A stretch of 64,000 nt of DNA from Flavobacterium rivuli WB 3.3-2 = DSM 21788 (lineage in GTDB: Bacteria > Bacteroidota > Bacteroidia > Flavobacteriales > Flavobacteriaceae), in the NCBI RefSeq assembly GCF_000378485.1, contig NZ_KB899971.1, forward strand, positions 186,001-250,000. The letters are read 5' to 3'. The translations under genes were made by a program, and so were the position numbers. The notes under the pieces were generated by a model, which saw only the letters and a program-made list of their open reading frames with translations, was not told where the DNA came from and ran no database searches. Of the stretch, positions 1 through 10,240 are shown piece after piece. Every line of letters starts with the position of its first letter. Position 1 is the first letter of the stretch.

Positions 1-2650
1 TATCAAAACCGTCTTTAAAATTAAAGCCCATAAAACCGCTTTTCATATTTTTAAACGATATAATGCCGGCCTCGATCTCCATACCCTTAGCTTCGGGTTC
101 ATACATAAACACGTAGCACAGCAGCTGTATTATCTTGTCGTTCTTAATTTCGGCAGTAAGGCCGTCCCAGTTTTTAAGCACCACATTGCTTTTTTCTACC
201 TTTCCGGTTTTATAATCGGTAATACGAATGCGGCCGTTGCGCTCCTCTATCCTGTCTATATTACCCGATATCATAATTGGGTAAGGGAGGCGGCTGTCTT
301 CCAGAACGCGCTCAAACTTATGTTCAAGATAAAGCACCTTTACAGCATCTCCGGTGGTTATGGCGGCTTTTTCCTGTTTAAGGAAATTGTGCACATTGCG
401 CTTGGCAACTTCAAAAGCCAGGAGGTTACGCCCTTTTTTAATTTCGCCCTCTTTATAAACCGTTACAAACTGGCGCATAACCTCATCATCGGCAAGGGCA
501 GCCATAGCCTCAATATCCTGAACGGTAAGAAATTTACCTGTAAGCGGCTTGTAAAGCTCCTCTAGCGCACCGTGAATAATAGTACCCAGCGTATTAAGTG
601 CAATGCTCTCCTCTACCTCATCGGCCTCACTAATGCGGAGTATGCGCTGGTAGTAAAACTGTATAGGGTTGCGTAAATAACCCGTTAATGCCGATGGCGA
701 GAACCCTTTTACCGTGGCAATTTCGCGCAGCCTCGCCATAACGCTTTCGGTCTTTGGCACTTCCATAGGTTCATACGCCTTGGGCGGAAGCACCGCATTA
801 TACACATCTACCGTAAGGTTGTGATTGGGTTTCTTTTCTATTTCAAGCTGGGTTAAAAAACGGCTGCGTTCTCCGGCATCAAGCCCCTCGCTCTCTGTAT
901 TGTAAAGCAGGTACACATTTTTAGCCCTTAGCAATAAGTGGTAAAAGTGGTAGCTGTATATAGCATCTTTTTCTTTAAAGGTGGGCAGGCCAAGTTCGCG
1001 CTTTACATCATAAGGTATAAAGGAGTTCTGGCTTTTACCCGCCGGAAATTTACCCTCGTTCATAGAGGTAATTATCACATTCTCAAAATCGAGTACGCGA
1101 CTTTCCAGGACTCCCATTATCTGAAGCCCTGATAAAGGTTCCCCTTCAAACGAAACCTCGGCAAGGTCTATTACCTGCTTGTATATGGCATGAAGTACCG
1201 GGAGGCTGTCCATTTGCGGATGGCTCTCATAGTAATTAGTTAGCTTATTGATTACTTTAAATATAGAATACAGGAAGGCTTTTGATATCTTATCTTCTTC
1301 GTCATCATTACTTAAAAACGATTTTAGTGCCAGTAAAATATCGGTAAACCTACCCAGTATTTCGCCGCCATTGTTTTCCCAGCGGGTAAACAGCAGCGTG
1401 AAGAACGGGCTTGCCTCTCCCTGTATCTCAAACAGTTTATTAAGCGAAAAAAAGGTAATGTTGTTCCTGTTTATAGTATCAACCAGTTTAGATGCCCCGG
1501 CATACGGCTCTACCAGCGGATGTGTAAGTATATCGAGCACTTCCCTGTAATACAGCGTATAGCTCTTTTCGTTACGGCCAAGTGCATTGGTGTGCATCTT
1601 GAACAATTTTTGCACCAGTATTTGCGCAGGATTGTTGCGGCTGCTGTAACCCATAGTTATATTAAGGCTGCCCACATTTGAAGGGAGGCTGTACAGTAAA
1701 GGTATCAGCAGGCTTTCTTCGCCCAGTACCAATGCCGTTTTATCAAGGCTGTGGCCTTCGCTTTGCAGCCGCTCTACAATCTCGCCGGCTATTTTTGCCT
1801 GACCTACTGTTTTTGGAGTGCCTATAATATGAATGTTCTTTGGTTGGCTAAACTCGTCTGTAAGCCACTCAAAGTTATGCGATGCATATTGTTTCCACTC
1901 TTTCTTAAAACGCCTTATAAAGAGCCCTGCATCATGGTAGGGGTCATTAAGGAATGCATAATCTATATCCCAGTACACCCGTGCCTGCGCCATAGAGAGC
2001 AGGTGTTGTATAATTTTTTCTTCGGCGGCATTAAGCGCATTAAAGCCTGCAAACACCAGTTCGCCTTTATTGGCATTGCTAAAGTGGTTAATGTTGCGCA
2101 CGGCCTCGCGGTATATAAGCCCCTGGTAGCCCACACCCTTGTCTAAAAGGTGCGCATAAAGTGTATTGTAGTAGGATGGTAAAAGCTTCCAGAATTCCAG
2201 ATACGCCTCTATCATGCTCGTACGGTTATCAACATCTACCGCCCAGTGCTCTATTTCCTGAATGTTCTCTAAATAGGTAAGTACATGTGCAGGGTTAAGC
2301 AGGTAGCGGTCTATCTCGTTAAAATCCTGCAACAGGGTTTTGCCCCAGTTTGCAAAGGTTTCAAACGGCTGTTGTTTTTCTTTTGGGGTAAGGCTCAGGT
2401 AAACATTGTAAAACTCAAAGAGCAGCTCTATGGCATCTATAGAGCGAATGCCAGCCACATCCTGCACAAAATCTTCTATACTGGTTATGTTTGGGGCAAA
2501 CACGGTGCCGGTAAGTTTCTTTTTTAAGGCTTCGAGCAAAAAAATACGTGCCCGCTTATTGGGCAGTACAATGGTTATGTTACTCAGGTTGCTGCCGTAG
2601 CTGCTTATTATTTGTGTACTTAGCTTATCTAAAAAAGTGGTATCTGCCAT
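1..2650 (-). CDS. AddB-like PD-(D/E)XK exonuclease subunit, 3' end cut by window edge
   Basis: The reading frame starts at the ATG complementary to 2648-2650 and runs off the left edge after about 883 codons. The N-terminus carries the LPNKRA motif, the variant Walker-like segment of AddB-type proteins. Near the visible C-terminus is a RecB-type nuclease core: DRIEERNGRIRITDYKTGK, in which the Asp and the D-Y-K signature are the metal and catalytic residues. Family knowledge: AddB pairs with an AddA helicase-nuclease to resect double-strand breaks for RecA recombination in the cytoplasm. The AddA-like partner lies at 5877-9014 on the same strand, separated by ompA and kbl. Only some tens of residues should be missing. 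The start lies directly behind the ompA terminator, leaving little room for a separate promoter. Confidence 0.85.
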   Translation of the reverse strand, partial: MADTTFLDKLSTQIISSYGSNLSNITIVLPNKRARIFLLEALKKKLTGTVFAPNITSIEDFVQDVAGIRSIDAIELLFEFYNVYLSLTPKEKQQPFETFANWGKTLLQDFNEIDRYLLNPAHVLTYLENIQEIEHWAVDVDNRTSMIEAYLEFWKLLPSYYNTLYAHLLDKGVGYQGLIYREAVRNINHFSNANKGELVFAGFNALNAAEEKIIQHLLSMAQARVYWDIDYAFLNDPYHDAGLFIRRFKKEWKQYASHNFEWLTDEFSQPKNIHIIGTPKTVGQAKIAGEIVERLQSEGHSLDKTALVLGEESLLIPLLYSLPSNVGSLNITMGYSSRNNPAQILVQKLFKMHTNALGRNEKSYTLYYREVLDILTHPLVEPYAGASKLVDTINRNNITFFSLNKLFEIQGEASPFFTLLFTRWENNGGEILGRFTDILLALKSFLSNDDEEDKISKAFLYSIFKVINKLTNYYESHPQMDSLPVLHAIYKQVIDLAEVSFEGEPLSGLQIMGVLESRVLDFENVIITSMNEGKFPAGKSQNSFIPYDVKRELGLPTFKEKDAIYSYHFYHLLLRAKNVYLLYNTESEGLDAGERSRFLTQLEIEKKPNHNLTVDVYNAVLPPKAYEPMEVPKTESVMARLREIATVKGFSPSALTGYLRNPIQFYYQRILRISEADEVEESIALNTLGTIIHGALEELYKPLTGKFLTVQDIEAMAALADDEVMRQFVTVYKEGEIKKGRNLLAFEVAKRNVHNFLKQEKAAITTGDAVKVLYLEHKFERVLEDSRLPYPIMISGNIDRIEERNGRIRITDYKTGKVEKSNVVLKNWDGLTAEIKNDKIIQLLCYVFMYEPEAKGMEIEAGIISFKNMKSGFMGFNFKDGFD

Positions 2651-2660
2651 GGTATAAAAA

Positions 2661-2692
2661 TAAAAAACGCCCCCGATAAATCGGGGGCGTTT
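2661..2692 (-). terminator. Rho-independent terminator of ompA
   Basis: On the minus strand, ACGCCCCCGA and TCGGGGGCGT form a 10-bp GC-rich stem with a short loop, followed by a T-rich tract. It lies between the ompA stop codon and the ATG of the AddB-like gene, so the two genes are probably not fully co-transcribed. Confidence 0.85.
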
Positions 2693-2718
2693 CCTTAATT
2701 ATTTTGAGAAATTAAAAC

Positions 2719-4110
2719 TTACTCTCTTTTGATAAGTTTTACTTCTACCCTTCTGTTTTGAGCTTTACCTTTTGCAGTCTTGTTAGATACAATTGGTTTA
2801 GTTTCACCAAAACCGATAGATGTTAACCTGTCTGCAGCGATACCGTTTTCAACTAAGAAAGTTTTAACAGCACCAGCCCTGTTTTCAGATAACGTTTGGT
2901 TAAGAGCGTTGCTACCATCGCTGTCTGTGTGACCTTCGATGCTAAAGCTTGCGTTAGGGTATTCTTTGAATATTGAAAGCATTGAAGCTAATACAGGAAG
3001 AGTTTCTTCTTTGAAAGTAGCTTTACCACTGTTAAACAGGATAGTTCTTGCATACTCGTTAAGACGTTTCATAACTTCTTCAGTTACTTCAGGACATCCA
3101 CGGTTAGCAGCAGTACCTTTAACTGATGGGCAAAGATCGTCTTTATCAAGAACGCCGTCTCCATCTGTATCTGGCCATGGGCAACCACCGTTTTCTTTAG
3201 GACCTGCAACTGTAGGACATTTGTCATCTTTATCAGCTACACCATCACCATCACCGTCTGGGCAACCAGCAAGTTCTTTAAGACCAGCAACTGTAGGACA
3301 AGCATCTTCTGCATCTGTAATACCGTCACCGTCTGTATCAGGACAACCTTTAAATTCTGCAAGACCAGCAACTTCAGGACAAGCATCATCTTTGTCTGGA
3401 ATACCGTCACCGTCTGTATCAGGACAACCCTGGAATTGTTTTAAACCTGGAGTTTCAGGACAAGCATCGTCTTTATCATAAATTCCGTCGCCGTCTGTAT
3501 CTTTTCCACCAAATTTAAATGTAAGACCTGCAAAGTGCTGAATGTGCTTAGGTACATTAGCTTCTGCCTGATCTTCAAATGTATGTTTGTAAGTAGACTG
3601 TAGTGTAAGACCTACGTTTTCTGTAAACCAGAAGTTAACACCAATACCACCATTAAGTGTACCGTTGCCTTTTTCGTCTAACCATGTGTAACCTCCACCA
3701 ACGTGAACGTATGGGTTAAACCAGCTTTTAGCAAGGAAACCGTATTTAACGATCGCATCTGCAGAGTAGTAAGTTACATCTCCCGGATCTGTAATAACGT
3801 AATCGTTAGTACCAGGAGTACGGCTTACAACTTTATCAATTTTGTTTACAGTACCTGTAATACCAACTGAAAGGTTGTTACCAATAGCTCTTGAAACTGT
3901 TAGGTAAGATACTGACGGAAGGATGTTCCACTGATCTTTAGCATTGAAATATTGACCAAACTGGTCTTCTACTTTTGAAGCAGCACCAAATCTTGTGCTT
4001 ACTGCATTAACACCGAAGCCAATAGCCCACGGGTTGTCTTCGTCCTGAGCGTGGACATTAAGTCCAACTACCAACAGGGCAGCAACGAATAATTTGTTAA
4101 GATGTTTCAT
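2719..4110 (-). CDS. OmpA family outer-membrane protein with thrombospondin type 3 repeats
   Basis: 463 residues. A signal peptide ends at about VNVHAQ-type residues 20-22. Residues ~25-200 look like an outer-membrane beta-barrel. Residues ~205-335 hold five Asp-rich calcium-binding repeats of the DTDGDGIxDKDDACP type, each closed by a Cys-Pro. The last ~115 residues are an OmpA C-terminal domain with EGHTDSDG and the NRRVEV signature, which binds diaminopimelate of peptidoglycan. It therefore links outer membrane to cell wall. It is monocistronic: a strong promoter lies upstream (4147-4177) and a terminator downstream (2661-2692). This is a common, highly expressed porin-like protein in Flavobacteriaceae. 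Confidence 0.92.
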   Translation of the reverse strand: MKHLNKLFVAALLVVGLNVHAQDEDNPWAIGFGVNAVSTRFGAASKVEDQFGQYFNAKDQWNILPSVSYLTVSRAIGNNLSVGITGTVNKIDKVVSRTPGTNDYVITDPGDVTYYSADAIVKYGFLAKSWFNPYVHVGGGYTWLDEKGNGTLNGGIGVNFWFTENVGLTLQSTYKHTFEDQAEANVPKHIQHFAGLTFKFGGKDTDGDGIYDKDDACPETPGLKQFQGCPDTDGDGIPDKDDACPEVAGLAEFKGCPDTDGDGITDAEDACPTVAGLKELAGCPDGDGDGVADKDDKCPTVAGPKENGGCPWPDTDGDGVLDKDDLCPSVKGTAANRGCPEVTEEVMKRLNEYARTILFNSGKATFKEETLPVLASMLSIFKEYPNASFSIEGHTDSDGSNALNQTLSENRAGAVKTFLVENGIAADRLTSIGFGETKPIVSNKTAKGKAQNRRVEVKLIKRE

Positions 4111-4146
4111 ACTTTTTTGTTTAAATTACATATAGGTTATATAGGA

Positions 4147-4177
4147 CAAAATTAGTGTGTTAAAATAGAACAGCAAA
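4147..4177 (-). promoter_or_regulatory. Bacteroidetes-type promoter of ompA
   Basis: Reading the minus strand, TTTG (complement of 4174-4177) is followed after 19 bp by TAATTTTG (complement of 4147-4154), matching the Bacteroidetes -33/-7 consensus TTTG/TAnnTTTG. The ATG follows about 37 nt further on. Confidence 0.75.
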
Positions 4178-4220
4178 ACGTTTTAATACAAAATGTCTTA
4201 CGAAACTACCTAAAATATAG

Positions 4221-5414
4221 TTAAATTACACTTAATGCTTTGCCAACTTCTGTAAATGAGGCTATTGCAGCATCTAAATGTGCCTGCGAATGTGCCGCCG
4301 AAAGCTGTACTCTTATTCTTGCTTTTCCTTTAGGAACCACAGGAAAGAAAAATCCTATAACGTAGATGCCTTTCTTTAAAAGTTCGTCGGCCATGGTTTG
4401 CGAAAGCTGCGCGTCATACAGCATTACCGGTACAATTGCCGAATCTCCCTCTACAATATCAAACCCTGCCGCCTTCATGCCTGCCTTAAAGTAATTGGTG
4501 TTCCACTCCAGCTTATCGCGCAGGCTTGTATCTTTCTCTAAAAGCTCAAAAACCTTAAGCGAAGCCCCTACTATTGAAGGTGCCAGCGAATTAGAGAACA
4601 AATACGGCCTTGAACGCTGCCTTAACAGCTCTATAATTTCTTTTTTGGCCGTTGTATAACCTCCCATAGCGCCGCCTAATGCCTTGCCAAAGGTTCCTGT
4701 TATAATATCTACACGGCCCATAACGCCTTTAGCTTCCAGCGTTCCTTTGCCTGTTGCGCCTATAAATCCGGCAGCGTGGCACTCATCTACCATTACCAGT
4801 GCATCATACTTATCGGCCAGGTCGCATATTTTATCAAGCGGGGCTACTACGCCATCCATAGAGAAAACACCATCGGTTACAATTATCTTAAACCTGTGGC
4901 CTGCCTCGTTAGCTTTTATAAGCTGCTGCTCCAGGTCGTCCATATTGCTGTTTTCATAACGGTAGCGTGCCGCTTTACACAGGCGCACACCATCTATAAT
5001 AGATGCGTGATTTAAACTATCAGATATTATTGCGTCTTCTTCGCCCAATAAGGGTTCGAAAACCCCACCGTTTGCATCAAAGGCAGCCGCATATAATATA
5101 GTGTCTTCCGTACCATAAAATTTAGCAACTGCTTTTTCCAGTTCTTTGTGTATATCCTGCGTGCCGCATATAAAACGTACCGATGACATACCAAAGCCGT
5201 GGCTGTCCAGCGCATCTTTAGCTGCCTGCACCACTTCCGGGTGCGACGACAAACCTAAATAGTTATTGGCACAAAAGTTTAAAACCTTCTGCCCGCTTTC
5301 AAGTGTTATCTCTGCATCCTGTGGCGATGCTATTATGCGTTCTTTTTTGTACAGCCCGTTGTCTTTAATAGTTTCTAACTCGGCTGCAAGGTGTTGTTGG
5401 ATTTTTCCGTACAT
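4221..5414 (-). CDS. kbl: Glycine C-acetyltransferase (2-amino-3-ketobutyrate CoA ligase)
   Basis: 397 residues, the usual Kbl length. It is a class II-fold PLP enzyme of the alpha-oxoamine synthase family. K244 in TFGKALGG forms the Schiff base with PLP, and D210-E-C-H binds the cofactor. [17 protein letters not shown] matches Kbl more closely than its relatives BioF, serine palmitoyltransferase or HemA. Reaction: glycine plus acetyl-CoA to 2-amino-3-ketobutyrate, or the reverse in threonine degradation. No threonine dehydrogenase gene is adjacent, so the partner must be elsewhere. A TAACTTTG -7 element lies about 175 nt upstream. Confidence 0.9.
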   Translation of the reverse strand: MYGKIQQHLAAELETIKDNGLYKKERIIASPQDAEITLESGQKVLNFCANNYLGLSSHPEVVQAAKDALDSHGFGMSSVRFICGTQDIHKELEKAVAKFYGTEDTILYAAAFDANGGVFEPLLGEEDAIISDSLNHASIIDGVRLCKAARYRYENSNMDDLEQQLIKANEAGHRFKIIVTDGVFSMDGVVAPLDKICDLADKYDALVMVDECHAAGFIGATGKGTLEAKGVMGRVDIITGTFGKALGGAMGGYTTAKKEIIELLRQRSRPYLFSNSLAPSIVGASLKVFELLEKDTSLRDKLEWNTNYFKAGMKAAGFDIVEGDSAIVPVMLYDAQLSQTMADELLKKGIYVIGFFFPVVPKGKARIRVQLSAAHSQAHLDAAIASFTEVGKALSVI

Positions 5415-5426
5415 AAAAAAAGTTTT

Positions 5427-5475
5427 CAGTCGCAGTCGCAGTGGTCAGTTTCCGGGAAACCCTAAAGTTTTCAGT
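5427..5475. repeat. CAGT-rich short intergenic repeat
   Basis: Degenerate GCAGT/TCAGT iterations (CAGTCGCAGTCGCAGTGG and relatives). Similar strings occur at 13565-13600 and, in inverted orientation, at 39263-39305. No coding function is seen. Confidence 0.5.
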
Positions 5476-5589
5476 AGCAGCCACCATTCTCTGCATGGTT
5501 TATATTAGTTTGTTGTTTTGAATTTGTTTTAAGTAGATCTATTCTCTTGAAGAGACAGAATGATCTGTTTAATTTAATTATTGTTAGTG

Positions 5590-5597
5590 CAAAGTTA
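5590..5597 (-). promoter_or_regulatory. Putative -7 element of kbl
   Basis: The complement reads TAACTTTG, matching TAnnTTTG. It implies a ~170-nt 5' untranslated leader on kbl. No clear -33 element was found. Confidence 0.4.
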
Positions 5598-5650
5598 CAA
5601 AAGCTGCCCTAACTTATATTATCCTTAATAAATCTTGCTATAATTATATT

Positions 5651-5850
5651 TTACCACAAAGGGCACCAGGTTTTTCACTAAGAGCACGAAGCTGCATGAA
5701 TAATGCTTGTTTCAAGCTAAAAGCACACAACGCTATACGCCAAAGCCTTGTGCTCTTCAACCCGAAAATCGGGTTGGTATCTTTGTGCTTACTGCTATAA
5801 ATTTAGGCCTTGTGTTCCTTGTGAAAAACTTCGTGTACTTAGTGGTTAAA
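5651..5850. repeat. ACCACAAAG-type inverted-repeat element, copy 1
   Basis: About 200 bp bounded by imperfect inverted ends: TTACCACAAAGGGCACCA at the left and a right end finishing CTTAGTGGTTAAA. Just inside each end lie CACTAAGAGCACGAAG and its counterpart CTTCGTGTACTTAG. The interior has a second short stem (CCCGAAAATCGGG). No ORF or transposase is inside. Relatives lie at 29965, 40047, 47542, 47837 and 60855. Confidence 0.75.
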
Positions 5851-5876
5851 TTTTTCATTAAACACTAAGACTGAGA

Positions 5877-8800
5877 CTAAATTTCCACCACTTCAATATC
5901 TTCTCCTATATATACAATAGTTTTTCGCTCTACCACAAGCCCCATCTGCCGTAACGAAAACTCATATCCCTGCAACTGCTTGGCATATTTATCGAGGTGC
6001 TGCCCGGTTTTATAATCCAGCAGGTAGGCTTTACCATCGCGAATAGCCACACGGTCGGGTATTACGGTTTGGGTATCAAAGCTTATAATGCTTTGCTCGT
6101 TAAAGATGGTATTGCCCTCGGCAAAAAAGACAGTAAGCTCCGGATGAAAAACAACATCTTTAAGCGTTTGCTCTACAGCTTCTTTCTGGGCATGTACAAT
6201 GAGTCCGTTCTCTATGGCTTTCATGATGGCAATAGGGATATCGTTCTCCGTTTTAATATAGGAGAGAATTTCGTGGGTTACGTTACCAAACTCTATAGCC
6301 TGCGCCTGATTGCTGCCCCACATAAGACTTTCACGCTGCGCGATCTTTACCTTACGCGGGTCGAAATGCTCTTTAACCACCTTAATAGTGTGCTGGTCTT
6401 TAACGTGCTTTTCTACAGCCGAGATGCGCTGTGGGTCGCCAAACTCATATTGCGCCACACTATTATTAAACACCCCTTTGTTCATGAGGTATTTTATAAA
6501 GTAGCTCGACATATTATTGGTAAGTTCTCCCTTAGATGTAAAATTGCGGTTGCTTATAATGTACAACTGCTCTTCGGCACGGGTAAGCGCTACATAAAGG
6601 ATGTTGATATTATCCAGCAGTTCTTCCTGGCTTTTTATAAAGTACAGTTCGGCGGCTTTTTCGCCATATTCGGCAACGGCTTTGTTAGTATCAATTAATG
6701 CCTTTTGGAATTCGAACGTATCATCATCCAGTTCCAGCCACATCTTGTCGCGGCGGGCACGGGCATAATCTTCTTCGGCAAAAGGGAAAATCACAACCGG
6801 AAATTCCAGTCCCTTACTTTTATGGATGGTCATTATCCGCACCGCATCGTTACCTTCGGGCGACGGAATGCTAAACCGCGAACCGTTAGTATCCCAGTAC
6901 TCTAAAAAGTCGGATATGCCGCTTTGTGTACGGATATCCCTTTCTAAAATCAGGTCGAGAAAATACTGTACATAACTCTGGTTGCTTTTGGCTTTTATAA
7001 AAGCTTCCACAATAGTTTCTACTGCTTCGTACAACGATTTTTTACGGCAGTTTTTAAACGATATCTGTATGCCGTGTTTGGCAAGGAATTTTTCGAGGGC
7101 ATCTTCGGTGGGCTGCTCCATCCCTTCGGCAATAAAATCGTGAATGCCAAAGCTGGTTTGCGTAGCCGCAAAATATAAAAAGTGCGCCTTAGCCTCTTTG
7201 TTCTCGTTGCTCTTAAGGTAGCGCAGCAGGTTAATGATAAGTTTTACCTCGGTGGCATTCTCTATCAGCAAAGTTTCCGATGATAATATCGGGATGCCAT
7301 TCTCGGTAAGGTAATTGGCAAGCAAAATCCCTGGCTGCCGCCTTCGCGAAAGCAGCACAATATCTTTATTCTGAAAGCCGTGGCTCTTTGCTTTTTCTAT
7401 AGCCCTTAATGTAGCCTCAAGGTACAGCTCGTTTTTGTCAACCTCCTCTGCTTCGGGGTCCTGCTGAATTTCCGGCAGGAACGATATGTTTACATAGCCA
7501 CCCTCTTTAGGGTTAAGCTCCTGCACGCTTTCGGTATACATTTGCTTATAATCTGCATTGGCAAACTCATCGGCAATACCCGAAAAGAAGCCGTTGTTAA
7601 AACCTATCACCTCGCTAAAGCTACGGTAGTTGGTAGCGAGCTGCATGGTGCCTTTATCGGGGTTAGAGAAGGGGTTAAACCCGTCCTTACCCAGTTCTAT
7701 AAACTGCTCTGCCTTACCCCCACGCCAGCGGTAAATAGATTGTTTAGGGTCGCCCACCAGCATCAGCGAGCCGGGGCCGGCAAGGGGGTCTTCGCCCGCA
7801 AGGGCATTATCTATAAGCGGAATAAGGTTGTGCCACTGCATTTGCGAAGTATCCTGAAACTCGTCTATAAAAAAGTGGCGGTAGCGCTCGCCCAGCCTTT
7901 CATATATAAAAGGTGCAGGCTGGTTTTGTATCTCGCGGTGAATAATGGCGTTAAACTCGGATATCGAGAGTACGTTCTGTTCTTTTTGTATGCGCTCCAA
8001 CTCCTGCCCTATGGAGTTAAGGAGCGATAGCGGTGTTATGTTTTTTAGGAAAGCGGTATAAAAATTACGCTTCTCGTAGTTTTTGTACACCTTAGCCAGT
8101 AGTACTAACAGCGGCTGAAGCAGCCCCTCTATAACAAGCCTGTCTTTCGCGGTTTTATTGATCTTTATATCTTCCGGCTCATGGTATTTTTTATGTGCCG
8201 ATGTAAGCTTTCCGTTTTTTATGTAGCCAATGTGGTTAGGGAAATGCCCCGCCGAAAATGATTTTGGGTCTACCCCGCTACCCTCCAGCAACGCTTCCAT
8301 TTCGTGGCCCAGTTGCGAACATTCTTCTTCTAATGAGGCAACCGTTTCCTTTAGCTTTTCGCGAATGAAGAGAAACTCCTCGATGCTTTTGTCTTTAAAC
8401 TGCGCCAGCTCGTTACGGTTGTTTTCGTCTACGAGTAAACGTCCGGTTTCAAAGAGCTCGCGGGTTACGTCCCAGCTTTTATCGTTATCGGTTTTATCTA
8501 ACGAGAAATCTACCAGTAACGACGTTAGCACCTCATCATCGCCCGCTTTGGCAACAATGGCATCTACCGCTTCCTGCAACAGGCTGTCGGTTTCCAGCGA
8601 TACATCGAATGTGACGGACAGGTTAAGGTCGTGTGCAAAGGCACGGATAACCTTATGCGTAAACCTGTCGATGGTACTAATATCAAACGAAGCATAGTTG
8701 TGAATGATGTTCTTGATAATGGCGCGCGACTTGTCTTTTATAGTAGCAAGGGACAGCCCTGTTTCTGCCGACAGCACTTTCATGAGCGACTCTGCCTTAT

Positions 8801-9014
8801 CGCCCGGCTCATCCTTTGCAAATTCAGAAAGGTTCAGGATGATGCGGCTTTTCATTTCCTGCACGGCCTTATTGGTAAAGGTTATGGCCAGGATGCGGCG
8901 GTAGGCATCATCTGTACCGGCCTGCAACAATATGCGCAGGTATTCTTTAACAAGGGTATAGGTTTTACCGGAACCTGCCGAGGCATTGTAAATAGAAAAG
9001 GCTGTTTTTTGCAT
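5877..9014 (-). CDS. AddA/RecB-like UvrD-family helicase-nuclease
   Basis: 1045 residues from the ATG complementary to 9012-9014; a TTG six bases earlier is possible but unneeded. SF1A helicase motifs appear in order: motif I ASAGSGKTYTL near the N-terminus, FIDEFQDTSQMQ (motif II), VGDPKQSIYRWRGG (III), NYRSF (IV), TIHKSKGLEFPVVIFP (V) and LYVALTRAEEQLY (VI). The C-terminus has a RecB-type nuclease core, with an upstream PDRVA Asp and LLDYKTG, followed by QLQGYE. Role: ATP-dependent unwinding and resection of double-strand breaks, presumably with the AddB-like product of 1-2650. It ends at 5877 next to a repeat element. Confidence 0.9.
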   Translation of the reverse strand: MQKTAFSIYNASAGSGKTYTLVKEYLRILLQAGTDDAYRRILAITFTNKAVQEMKSRIILNLSEFAKDEPGDKAESLMKVLSAETGLSLATIKDKSRAIIKNIIHNYASFDISTIDRFTHKVIRAFAHDLNLSVTFDVSLETDSLLQEAVDAIVAKAGDDEVLTSLLVDFSLDKTDNDKSWDVTRELFETGRLLVDENNRNELAQFKDKSIEEFLFIREKLKETVASLEEECSQLGHEMEALLEGSGVDPKSFSAGHFPNHIGYIKNGKLTSAHKKYHEPEDIKINKTAKDRLVIEGLLQPLLVLLAKVYKNYEKRNFYTAFLKNITPLSLLNSIGQELERIQKEQNVLSISEFNAIIHREIQNQPAPFIYERLGERYRHFFIDEFQDTSQMQWHNLIPLIDNALAGEDPLAGPGSLMLVGDPKQSIYRWRGGKAEQFIELGKDGFNPFSNPDKGTMQLATNYRSFSEVIGFNNGFFSGIADEFANADYKQMYTESVQELNPKEGGYVNISFLPEIQQDPEAEEVDKNELYLEATLRAIEKAKSHGFQNKDIVLLSRRRQPGILLANYLTENGIPILSSETLLIENATEVKLIINLLRYLKSNENKEAKAHFLYFAATQTSFGIHDFIAEGMEQPTEDALEKFLAKHGIQISFKNCRKKSLYEAVETIVEAFIKAKSNQSYVQYFLDLILERDIRTQSGISDFLEYWDTNGSRFSIPSPEGNDAVRIMTIHKSKGLEFPVVIFPFAEEDYARARRDKMWLELDDDTFEFQKALIDTNKAVAEYGEKAAELYFIKSQEELLDNINILYVALTRAEEQLYIISNRNFTSKGELTNNMSSYFIKYLMNKGVFNNSVAQYEFGDPQRISAVEKHVKDQHTIKVVKEHFDPRKVKIAQRESLMWGSNQAQAIEFGNVTHEILSYIKTENDIPIAIMKAIENGLIVHAQKEAVEQTLKDVVFHPELTVFFAEGNTIFNEQSIISFDTQTVIPDRVAIRDGKAYLLDYKTGQHLDKYAKQLQGYEFSLRQMGLVVERKTIVYIGEDIEVVEI

Positions 9015-9047
9015 AAACAAATATAAAAAAAAGGAGTTGCATAGCTA

Positions 9048-9716
9048 CTACCTTACCACCCATTCATTACGCTCATTTTGGGTAATTATAGCCATAGCAG
9101 TTTTGTAGCGTTTATGCCCGGTGTGGGTATAGTAATGCATCGATATAGACAGGTGGCCGTTTTTGTTGTAAATATCCTGTAGTACATCTGTACCTTCCGC
9201 AAGCCTGCTTGTAAAGCCAATAGCACTAACAGCATCAGGATCTGTAATATCAATAAGACAATAAAAATAAACGTTTAACGGGCCAACACTAAACTGGTGC
9301 TTATTAAAAACACATAAAATATAACTGCGTTTACCAAATTCAATTATGCATGAAGTACTAAGCTGATACTGTGTAGGATCGGCGGTAAAATATTCCAAAT
9401 CCAGATCATAATTGCGAACCAATTCACCTGATTTTTGAATCATCGCTTTGGTGTAAAAGATATCGGAAATATTTTTATGGTAATTGTTTCCGTAGGTAAT
9501 GGCAGATGTAGTACTATCTGAAAAATTAAACTGCAACAGCATATTTGCAAATGTATACCTGCGCCACGTTACGTCATCGTTAGTCTGGTGTATTACAGTA
9601 CTGTCTACAGGCGTTAAAACAGGTATGTCTCCTGTCATATTTTCTACAACAATCCTGTCACAACCTGTAGCTGCCATTACCAAAAAAATGAGAATGCAAC
9701 TTATAAAACGCACCAT
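9048..9716 (-). CDS. Putative lipoprotein of unknown function
   Basis: 222 residues. A short type II signal sequence ends in the lipobox MAATG-C (Cys19), so the mature protein should be lipid-anchored. The rest is a soluble, mixed-composition domain with no motif I recognise; C-terminal residues such as HYYTHTGHKRYKTAM are basic and aromatic. It lies 33 nt upstream of the AddA-like gene on the same strand and may be co-transcribed with it, but nothing links the functions. The ATG complementary to 9714-9716 directly precedes the signal peptide, which supports the start. Confidence 0.7.
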   Translation of the reverse strand: MVRFISCILIFLVMAATGCDRIVVENMTGDIPVLTPVDSTVIHQTNDDVTWRRYTFANMLLQFNFSDSTTSAITYGNNYHKNISDIFYTKAMIQKSGELVRNYDLDLEYFTADPTQYQLSTSCIIEFGKRSYILCVFNKHQFSVGPLNVYFYCLIDITDPDAVSAIGFTSRLAEGTDVLQDIYNKNGHLSISMHYYTHTGHKRYKTAMAIITQNERNEWVVR

Positions 9717-9793
9717 ATTTAGACCTTTTTTGCACAGGCAAGATATAAAAAAAGCAGCAGCATTATCATTTATGCTGCCGCCTCATAGTATAA

Positions 9794-10033
9794 TTACTTA
9801 AAGTAAAGTTGCTTAAAGTATTTTACACTTAAAAATGGGGTAAATAATTGCCACTGGTCATTTTTAGATATTGCACCGCTGTTTATTAGTTTATTAGCAT
9901 CGGTAACCATTCGGTAAAAAATGTATACAAGGAGCGATCCCCAAAAGTACGTACTGCACTCATACAAGCCTGCCCAGATTATTGCCGGCAGTGGTATAAG
10001 AATTTGCAGGTAGTAAGAAACCAAGGTATTCAT
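9794..10033 (-). CDS. Small membrane protein of unknown function
   Basis: 79 residues from the ATG complementary to 10031-10033; a TTG at 10081 would add 16 residues and is less likely. Residues ~5-45 are hydrophobic and aromatic, consistent with two membrane helices (LVSYYLQILIPLPAIIW and YFWGSLLVYIFY), followed by a polar tail. No family was recognised. It stands alone between the lipoprotein gene and divergent sodA. Confidence 0.5.
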   Translation of the reverse strand: MNTLVSYYLQILIPLPAIIWAGLYECSTYFWGSLLVYIFYRMVTDANKLINSGAISKNDQWQLFTPFLSVKYFKQLYFK

Positions 10034-10192
10034 TATAGCTGATATATTGGTTCTTAATAAAGATAACTCATTATCAGGCAATTAGTGTTAATATTAAGCC
10101 ATCTTTACGTAAAAGGGGCTAATTAACAGCACTTTATAAGGTTTTGGGTTAAATAATAACAAATTCTTATTTTTTATAAAGCATTAAATCTG

Positions 10193-10200
10193 TAAATTTG
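10193..10200 (+). promoter_or_regulatory. Putative -7 element of sodA
   Basis: TAAATTTG matches TAnnTTTG and lies 40 nt before the ATG of the superoxide dismutase gene. The -33 region is AT-rich without a clean TTTG. Confidence 0.5.
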
Positions 10201-10240
10201 GTTTAAAATTTTAATACTAATCTTTTAAATCAGGATAACT

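Noticed and set aside
2939-3481. 180-codon plus-strand ORF opposite ompA
   Set aside because: A shadow of the Asp/Gly-rich repeat region; no independent features.
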